Of a stretch of 64,000 bases of DNA, positions 55,862 to 64,000 are shown one piece after another. The position numbers and the translations under genes were made by a program. How positions within the stretch are numbered: the first letter of the stretch is position 1; every line of letters starts with the position of its first letter. Origin of the DNA: Amborella trichopoda (Eukaryota > Streptophyta > Magnoliopsida > Amborellales > Amborellaceae); NCBI RefSeq assembly GCF_000471905.2, contig NW_006500031.1, positions 3,543,846 through 3,607,845 of the forward strand, in the 5' to 3' direction. The notes below the pieces were generated by a model. It did no database searches. It saw only the letters and a program-made list of their open reading frames with translations, and was not told where the DNA came from.

Positions 55862-55944
55862 ATAGTTTTCTTCAACAACGAAGCCGGTAAGTTACAGCTA
55901 GGTCGAGGGTTTACTGATTTATAGCCTTTAATAGAGAAGAACAG

Positions 55945-56010
55945 AAGGACCATGATTCATGTAGCCGATCCCAAATAATTGGGATAACACTTGGATGATA
56001 ATGATGATGA
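55945..56010 (+). mobile_element. SINE-like 3' tail
   Basis: CATGATTCATGTAGCCGATC, CCAAATAATTGGGATAA and a (TGA)n tail resemble the end of the fragment at 27076-27130. Only the 3' end is recognisable. Confidence 0.5.
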
Positions 56011-56630
56011 TCTCCCATATAAGAAGCTTACCTAGTACTACAACATCAAAATGTGATCAATATCTAAAAAGCTCTTTGATTGTTTGATGATTCAACCTTG
56101 ATTTTCTTAATTTTAGCATCAAGTACCTTCATTTTCACCTAAGATGTAATACTACAATATCAAGAAATGCTCTACTTCCATATCTAAAGAACCCATAAAA
56201 ACTGAGAACCCTTTGGTTCAAATCATACTAGTAGGATTACGTGTGTTGCACATATATATGAAATAAGGCATGACTAAAATACCAAACTTATATAATTCAT
56301 ATAATAGTATTATATTGTTAATTTATGATATGCAACTTTGTTACTTTTAAATTTTTATTATGGGTTTATTAATTTCCTAAAATTACAAATTATAAGAGAA
56401 ACAACATGGATACTACATGCAACCCATGGATGTTAAAGCTCAAACCGAATAGCATGAGACATACCAGTTGTAAATTTGATCTCTTTTTATGGAATATCAA
56501 GGAAATATACTACTATTTCTAAGAAGAATTTCTATTTAGCAAGTATTCAGTTAAACAATGTTTTCAATCAAAAAGAGATTGGGTCATGTTAGGTACTTTA
56601 GGAAGCAAGAGAATAAAACATGACATCTTT
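56011..56630. other. AT-rich region without recognised features
   Basis: No coding or repeat unit was identified. Confidence 0.45.
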
Positions 56631-57544
56631 ACTCAACTTTATCATCCATCCCAATCTATTCTGGAAGATTTACTCAATATTTTAACCTAAAATTTGGTTA
56701 TATTTTTCAGTAATGAAGTTTCATAGAGAAATAAATTAAATTTTATACTTTAAAAGTTCCTAAAAGGTATTAAAAATTTAATATGAAAAATATAAAGGAT
56801 ATTAAAAATAAAAATTAGTCCTAAATGTGTGTACATATATGATATGGACATCATAGAAGAAAATTGAATAAAAAATAAAGCGGGGATGGCAAGAATAAAT
56901 TTAAACCAATAAAAGAAAAGTAAAATATCAATAAACAAAAATTAAAAAAATTTAGAATATTCAACAAAAAATCTCATTACAAATATAATTTTAAGAAAGT
57001 TTCTTATTATAGAAAAGGGTCAAAATTAAATATTGAAAGAGCATATAGAAAATTATACTGAAGAACAAGCAGATTCTCAATAATATAAATCTCTAACCGT
57101 AGCAAATCCTGCAACTTAAATGAATACAAATTTTTTTTAAAAAATTATCATTATAAAGATGAGTAAAAATTAAATATTACAAGAGAAAAATAGAAATTTA
57201 TACCCAGGACCAAACATATTGTCAATAATCTAACTCTCCAACCGTAGCAAATCCCACAACTTAGAAGAATAAAAATTTCAGTTTAAAAAAATCAGAACTT
57301 AGCAATAAGTAATATTGAGGAATAATATATATAAAATTTAGAAATCTTGACAATTTTATAGAGTTATTTAAAATAAAAATTAAAATAGCTAAACTACAAC
57401 TATTAGTTACATATATAGCATGGGATCCCAACACATATCAACAAAGATTGAGAATGCCAAAAACATGCACGACTACCTATTTGTATACTTAAATCCTCCA
57501 TCAAGACATGGACAAACTCAAATCACCAGCATCCTACACGACTA
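56631..57544 (+). repeat. Large direct repeat, left copy
   Basis: Starting ACTCAACTTTATCATCCATC, this is collinear with 58527-59280 at high identity (long identical stretches such as ATATGATATGGACATCATAG). It contains a roughly 150-bp tandem duplication (about 56990-57135 and 57140-57290, each with AACCGTAGCAAATCC) that the right copy lacks. This explains its extra length. Confidence 0.85.
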
Positions 57545-57881
57545 ATTTATAATAATAAATGAGAAAATTTCTCATTGTGATTATGACCAATTGTCACATT
57601 ATATTCTTATGTTTATATTTAAAATTTATCAGCGATTTCTTTTATCATATGGATGTGTTTGTTAGTTTTAGATCTCCTTACATTTACACATGCAATGCAT
57701 GATGAGGGTGAAAAGAAAGAGAGCTCACGTGGGGGAAGAGAGAGATACATAAATCCTAAATTTTTTGAAATTTTCAATGTAGAATATATAAGATATGTGA
57801 GAATTGAGAGATTTTAGGAGATGAGGGTAGATAAAAAGATATTTTAGAAGAGGCTCAAGGGGGGGGAAGATATGGGGGCAC

Positions 57882-57921
<40 letters not shown>

Positions 57922-58446
57922 NNNNNNNNNNNNNNNNNNNNNNNNNNNNNNNNNNNNNNNNNNNNNNNNNNNNNNNNNNNNNNNNNNNNNNNNNNNNNNN
58001 NNNNNNNNNNNNNNNNNNNNNNNNNNNNNNNNNNNNNNNNNNNNNNNNNNNNNNNNNNNNNNNNNNNNNNNNNNNNNNNNNNNNNNNNNNNNNNNNNNNN
58101 NNNNNNNNNNNNNNNNNNNNNNNNNNNNNNNNNNNNNNNNNNNNNNNNNNNNNNNNNNNNNNNNNNNNNNNNNNNNNNNNNNNNNNNNNNNNNNNNNNNN
58201 NNNNNNNNNNNNNNNNNNNNNNNNNNNNNNNNNNNNNNNNNNNNNNNNNNNNNNNNNNNNNNNNNNNNNNNNNNNNNNNNNNNNNNNNNNNNNNNNNNNN
58301 NNNNNNNNNNNNNNNNNNNNNNNNNNNNNNNNNNNNNNNNNNNNNNNNNNNNNNNNNNNNNNNNNNNNNNNNNNNNNNNNNNNNNNNNNNNNNNNNNNNN
58401 NNNNNNNNNNNNNNNNNNNNNNNNNNNNNNNNNNNNNNNNNNNNNN
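57922..58446. other. Assembly gap (525 N) inside a GA microsatellite
   Basis: (GA)n runs on both sides (about 57885-57921 and 58447-58462) enclose the gap. Frames reported across it have no meaning. Confidence 0.98.
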
Positions 58447-58526
58447 GAGAGAGAGAGAGAGGAGAAGGAATGAGACGGCCAATGACAGCTTGAGACGAGG
58501 GGAGGAAAGTATCATACAAAGCGTTT

Positions 58527-59280
58527 ACTCAACTTTATCATACATCTCAATCTATTTTGAAAGACTTTCTCAATATTTTAACCAAAAATTTGGTTCTATT
58601 TTTCAATAATGAAGTTTCTTGGAGAAATCAATTTAATTTTATACCTAAAAACTACAAAATTGAATATGAAAAAATATAAAAGATATTAAAAATAAAAATT
58701 AGTCCTAAATGTGAGTACATATATGATATGGACATCATAGAAGAAAATTGAATTAAAAATAAAGCGGGGGATGCCAAGTATAAATTTAAACCAATAAAAG
58801 CAAATTAAAATACTAATAAATTAAAATTAAAATAAATAACAATATTCAACAAATAAGCTCGCTGCAAATATAATTTTAAAAAAATTCTCATTATAGAGAA
58901 GAGTAAAAATTAAATATTGAAAGAGGCAATAGAAAATTATACCAAGGATCAAACATATTGTCAATAATCTAAGTCTCCAACCGTAGCAAATCCCACAACT
59001 TAAACGAATAAAAATTTTAGTTAAAAAAATCAGAAGTTAGCAATAAGCTAATATTGAGGAATTATGTATATAAAATTTGCAAATCTTGACAATTATGTAG
59101 ACTTACTTAAAATAAAAATTAAAATAGTTAAACGACAACTATTAGTTACATATGTAGCATGGGATCCCAACACATATCAAAAAAGATTGAGAATGCAAAA
59201 AACATGACTATCTATCTGCATATTTAAATCGTCCCTAAAGACACGAACAAACTCAAATCACCAGAATCCTACACGACTAC
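58527..59280 (+). repeat. Large direct repeat, right copy
   Basis: Partner of 56631-57544, with one copy of the internal 150-bp unit. The direct orientation fits LTRs, a segmental duplication, or two haplotypes joined across the gap. Confidence 0.85.
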
Positions 59281-59539
59281 ATAAAAATCACCAAAAATCC
59301 TACACAACTGCATCGCTCATCCTAAGCATTTTTCTTCAAATACTTTGATATTTACTTCAGATATTCTTCATATCTATAATAGATAAGTAGCACTAAAAAA
59401 GAGCCAAATAACAATGATTCAGAGAGATCGAGAGAGGATTTCATGAAACTCGTCAATGCATAACTTAGAATCAAATATCAATCATGAAAAAACTGCAAGA
59501 AAAAAACTCCACCATAAAACATATGAAGGCACGTGCTAT

Positions 59540-59690
59540 AATGAGGAATACAAATGGGGTAAGAGATGAACTCTATCTTCCTTTAATTAATCAGCAATGT
59601 GGGGAATACAAAATGGGGAAAGAGATGAATTTTTTCTTCCTTCAATTAATCAGCAATGTCTATAAAGATATGAAGTCTCTCCTATATTTG
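59540..59690. repeat. Short tandem duplication
   Basis: GGAATACAAATGGGGTAAGA to CAGCAATGT is repeated once with a period of about 67 bp (about 59545 and 59605). Related GATGGGAAAAGAGATGAATT words follow near 59765. Confidence 0.7.
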
Positions 59691-59699
59691 TTTCTAGAT

Positions 59700-60955
59700 C
59701 ACAAATCTATCCATTTTTTTGGCTAGAGATGGGTCTAAGGTTTCCGTTGTTATCTCCACTATGGAGATGGGAAAAGAGATGAATTATGTTGTTATCTCTG
59801 CAGTGGACAATTGTTATCTCCGCAGTGGACAAACTGGCACGGCGGAATCTAGACTTAAACAATTTTTTTTTTAATGTACTAATCTTTGAGAGAGACTCCA
59901 CATTTAAGTGAGTGGGGCGACTTGGGTGAGTGGTGTGTCTCAAATTCCACGATGATTGATTAGAAAAAAAAAAAAGCAGAGAGAAATCAACATCTCTCAA
60001 TTCCATTTTCAACACAATAACAACTTTCTTTAACTAAAAATAATTATATAATTATTGTATATATTTTTATATTTTTGTAAATATAGACTCTCACTTGCTT
60101 CAATCCATGGCTAAAACATCCCACACAATGAAAAGTATAATAGAGAAGTACACTAAAACTAATGAATCATGCGACATAGAGAAAACACTAAAAACTAAAT
60201 TGTCACAAATAGCAATACCAAGGAAAAAGCAAACCCCTTTAACTCTGGCTTAATACACATCTCTCTCCATTAAAGATAGGGATTGGGCACCCTACGCGTT
60301 TTTTAATTTAGAAATTGCGTGCCCTACATATAATCTAGAATTAGGAACCACCCTCTTATTTTTTCAACACGTGTCCACCCCTTAGCAATGGCTTAATAAT
60401 GTAATATAGATAAAACAATTCCTCTAAGGGTATGTCCTTATAACTCTATCCACTCCGAGGGGGCAACCTCCTTAATGTTCTTTCTCAAATCAAAAGGATC
60501 TGTTTAACCCTTTTACTTAGTTATAGTAAAATAAGAAACTTAATTAGGTGTAACCTTATCTTGTAAGCACAATCCAAGTCAATTCCAATTTCTAATCAAG
60601 TCTCTTCAATGAAGCCTCCACATCTACCCCACATGGCATTATGATTGACACCTTAGAGTTCAAAGACTTTCTATTAACTACAAAATCATATAATGGGGTA
60701 GGAGATGAACCCTCAATTATATAGATTTATTCGAAGATTTGGGAAAAAGTTTGAGCAGGCTTAGAGTACACTTGAACATATATAAGTACGCTTAGGATAT
60801 AAAAACAGACTAGAAGAAAATAAAATATTATATATAGGCTTTGGGTGGTAGCCTCCACAAAGTGGTTGTAGATGTAAAAAGGTAGCCCCTCTAAGAGGCA
60901 TTATTTTCTTTCATTTTTCACCAAGTACATTTTTGTAGTTTCTATGGGATCATCA
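59700..60955. other. AT-rich intergenic region
   Basis: No gene recognised. The part before 60960 probably belongs to an LTR (see the primer-binding site). Confidence 0.4.
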
Positions 60956-60959
60956 AAAC

Positions 60960-60971
60960 TTGTATCAGAGC
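60960..60971 (+). other. Degenerate primer-binding site
   Basis: TTGTATCAGAGC differs at one base from TGGTATCAGAGC. It follows ATCATCAAAAC. No internal region was recognised downstream, so it may be the end of a truncated LTR element. Confidence 0.4.
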
Positions 60972-61719
60972 AACATCGTAGGATATTATTATAACATATG
61001 AAGTAAAGATGAATGAAATTAGTTCTATAAAAATAAGAACCAAACAAGCATGTATATCTGTAACACTAGATCATAATTTTGATGTTGTGGTACGTGAGAT
61101 AACCTCTTGTGTAATGTGATCAAATATCAAATAGACAACAAGCAAACAACACAGCCTCATAATCTTTGCTCTATATAATCCCATATTCAAACTTTATAAC
61201 TCCTCAACAAGTGGTTGGATAGAGTAGCAACTACTGTGTCACTGATTCAAAACACTAACTTGAGGTCAGACTTGTCAGTGTCCAAGCATTAGTCAGTGGT
61301 CAGGAATTGCTTGAGTTTCACCCAAACTGGACTGAGTCTCATGCAAATAACACAGTAGTGCAAACATGACCCAGTGTGACTCGAGTCAATCCTCAGACTT
61401 CTAAACTGGACTTAGTACCCCACCGTGTTCGAACGAGTTTGAGCCTCAGTCACAGTCTTTTAAATCATAGGTCTATATTGAAGTGTTTCTAATAAACAAT
61501 GTTGATTTTATCTTTCTATGTCAATTGTTTATTAGTAAGTTTATAGATAAAATTTGCCATGATGTATGCATGATTGAGACCACATTTCATAAGCACCATG
61601 AACAGGGGCCACTCAAAGATAAAATTCTTTAGAGAATAGTAGTAAGCAAAATACCCTTTGGTCAAAGTGGCTCCCTAAGTTTTAAAGAGAAAGAAGAATA
61701 CGAGAGAGAGAGAGAGAGA

Positions 61720-62384
61720 TGTTGTGATTGAACGTGGTGAAGATACAGCAAAGGTGTGGCACATTAACAACTATTGTGCATCATATATCACATAAACCAA
61801 CAATAGAAACAATATGGAATCAAAACAACATCATGAAATGAAAATACAGCAGTACGAACATCACAAAGCACAAAGATTTAACATGGTTCAGTCACAGATG
61901 GTGACCTACATCCACGGGAGAATGGTGCGAGACTTTACTTACTGATTCAATGACTTACTGATTCAATGGAGATTACAAGAGAAAAATGAGATCCAAAGCT
62001 CCAATTTGCACCAACTTTATCGCTAAAAAACAGAGCTCAAAGCACGGCTCCAAACACACTACAAATGTGCACTCTCTCTCTAAAATAGAGCCACCCATAG
62101 GGTTCCAAAAACCCAAGCGGAGGACCTAAAATTCCCCACTTTCTCTCTCTACAAAGGAGAGAAAACAGGGTACAGCAGAACCCTACATGAGCTCTCTCCT
62201 TTTCTTCTTCTTTTTTTCTCACTCTAAAACAAAGAGGAAAGCCCTTTTAAACATGAGACTCTCAATGCACCCCAGCCCTTGGATAAAAAACCAATCAAAT
62301 AGTTTAGAATAAAGGAAGAAATGTCGACAAGAAAAGATAAAAAAATGAAATCCACATGTGTGATTTGGCTTCATACATACAACA
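61720..62384 (-). repeat. 3' LTR of Copia-3
   Basis: The ends are perfect short inverted repeats: TGTTGT at 61720 and ACAACA ending at 62384. On the minus strand the LTR start TGTTGTATG follows CAAGTTGGAGAT, the polypurine tract form of Tnt1-like Copia elements. The interior has GATTTAACATGGTTCAGTCA and a CCTACATCCACGGG word common in plant Copia LTRs. It is 665 bp. A (GA)n run abuts the outer end. Confidence 0.8.
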
Positions 62385-62698
62385 ATCTCCAACTTGAAGA
62401 CAAATCACCAAACCTATAAAACAACCACCAATGCACAACTTTCCATCCTCTCGAGGTTATGTCACCTCCAACCCCGAAAGCCTTCTACACATCTTAATCT
62501 TTTAAATTAAGATAATCTTTGTCAACATATCTGCAAGGGTCTTCTTAGTGTGGATCTTGTCCTCCTGCAGATCTCTACGCACCAGGACCAACCGAATGAA
62601 AAGGTATCTGACCTCTATTGTTTTTTCTTGGAGTGATAAGCTGAATTCTTAACCGTACGAATAGCACTCTAGTTATCACAATGCATAGTATATCTATC

Positions 62699-64000
62699 TT
62701 ATTTCACCCCAATCTGGTCAAGTAACCTCCTCAACCGAATCATTTCCTTTGCTTCCTCTGTCAATGCCACATACTCGGCTTCAGTTGATAACAAGACAAC
62801 AATATTTTGCAACCTTGACATCCAGCTGACTGCACCACCACCAACCTTGAAAATGTACCCAGTGGTAGGACTTCTAGTGTTATGGCACCTGGCATAATCT
62901 GCATCTACATAACCAAACACTTCTAATGATGAGTTTTCAAAACACAAACATATATTTCGCGCCCCCTTCAAATACTGAAAGACCCACTTAATTGATTGTC
63001 AATGTTCGCAACCTGGATTAGACATAAATCTAGAAACAATTCCCACTGCGTAGGCAATATCAGGTCTAGTACAACCATCGCATATATCAAACTACCCAAT
63101 ACAGAAGTATATGGAACATTCTTCATCTTACTTTTATCTACCTCATTCATTGAAGTCATTTTTAGAAAAGTTAAAATGTGGAGCTAATGGTGTAGAAACA
63201 GATTTACAGTCAATCATATTAAAACGTTCAAGAACTTTAGAAATATATTCAGATTGACTCAACTAAAGCTCACTTACTTTCTATCTCTATAGATATGCAT
63301 GCCCAACATCTTCTTGGTTGGTCCAAGATCCTTGGTGGCAAAATGTTTGGACATATCAAGCTTCAAACGCTTGATTTTATTGAGATCATTGCTAGCAACA
63401 AGCATATCATCAACATAAAGCAACAAAATAATAAAAGAATCATATGTTGAATCGTTGAAGTACACTCAATGATCAAATTCACATCTAGAATAGCCTTCAC
63501 TCAGCATAAAATTGTCAAATTTCTTATTCCATTGCCTAGATGTTTGCGTCAAACCATACAATCCATTTTTCAACTTGCAAACAAAGTTTGGATTAGTTTT
63601 GTTCTCAAAACCTTCAGACTAATACATATAAATCTCTTCTTCAAGATCACCATGCAAGAAAGCAGTTTTAATATCAAGTTGTTCTAGCTTCAAATTAAGT
63701 TAGCAACCAAAGATAAAACAACTCTAATAAAGCTATACTTAACAACATGAGCAAAAATTTCATTAAAATCAACACCTGGTTTTTGCCCATAGCCTTTCAC
63801 CTTAAGTCTGGCCTTATAGCGCATATGACCATTTGCCTCCTACTTAATTGCATACACCCACCTATACTTCAATGTTTTCTTCCCATGTAGAAGCTCCACC
63901 AACTCCCATGTATTATTATTATTATGCAAATCATCAATCTCCTCCTCCATTGCCTTATGCCACTTTTTAGCATTATGGCAATAAATAGCCTTCTGAAAAG
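62699..64000 (-). pseudogene. Copia-3 pol, RT and RNase H (partial, runs off window)
   Basis: Read from 64000 down: KAMEEEIDDLHNNNNTWELV, KTLKYRWVYAIK, YKARLKVKGYGQKPGVDFNE, LEQLDIKTAFLHGDLEEEI (shifted frame), LYGLTQTSRQWNKKFD, then LLYVDDMLVAS (about 63395-63425, catalytic YVDD intact), ATKDLGPTKKMLGMHI. RNase H follows with GYVDADYARCHNTRSPTTGY and STEAEYVALTEEAKE (62699-62971). At least two frameshifts and several stops (for example after CEFDH and after YRDRK) break it. It is better preserved than Copia-1. Integrase and gag lie beyond position 64000. Confidence 0.9.

Noticed and set aside
57725-58609. Long open frames on both strands across 57725-58609
   Set aside because: They consist mainly of the run of N and flanking (GA)n repeats.
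1-64000. tRNA and rRNA genes
   Set aside because: No cloverleaf with A/B boxes and no rRNA signature was seen. tRNA-like matches were primer-binding sites only.

Overview
The window is nuclear DNA from a flowering plant. It is AT-rich, full of nested LTR retrotransposons, MULE, hAT and Harbinger-type transposons and MITEs, and it carries one recognisable spliced host gene. There is no bacterial or organellar gene organisation. I cannot name the species. One 525-base run of N (57922-58446) is an assembly gap inside a GA microsatellite.

Host gene: the minus strand from about 54613 down to 26753 encodes a plant branched-chain amino acid aminotransferase (BCAT, PLP fold type IV). I could place nine coding exons, all with GT/AG borders and compatible phases, giving 368 codons. 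The most upstream exon placed starts at a 3' splice site, so at least one further 5' exon was not found. The gene spans about 28 kb because its introns are full of transposons. The intron between 44646 and 27899 alone is 16.7 kb. It holds a Ty3/Gypsy element interrupted by a complete but dead Ty1/Copia element (about 30551-36574) and by a hAT transposon (about 38251-42340). All of these read antisense to the gene.

Layout: 1-540, GGACCGG-type and other short repeats. About 811-8903, a degenerate Ty3/Gypsy element with long LTRs that contain a 22-bp minisatellite. 8904-9310, more GGACCGG-like repeats. 10261-13794 (minus), a MULE transposase missing its catalytic core, followed by a decayed plant mobile domain (PMD) and an acidic tail. 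About 15431-20877 (minus), a decayed Copia element. 21068-22978, a Harbinger-like element filled with CT/TA-rich repeats. 24009-26153, two inverted copies of one MITE enclosing copies of another. 26753-54613, the BCAT gene with its TE-filled introns. 55300-61000, retroelement fragments with orphan primer-binding sites, a 0.75-0.9 kb direct repeat and the gap. 61720-64000 (minus), the 3' LTR and 3' half of pol of a third Copia element that runs off the window.

No transposon protein looks fully intact. Several catalytic residues are lost through changes that look like G:C to A:T transitions, as expected for long-silenced, methylated plant transposons. The items most worth following up are the TE-loaded BCAT gene with a possible alternative last exon, an array of short hairpins in the 3' non-coding region of the Copia element in the BCAT intron, and the MULE-PMD unit.
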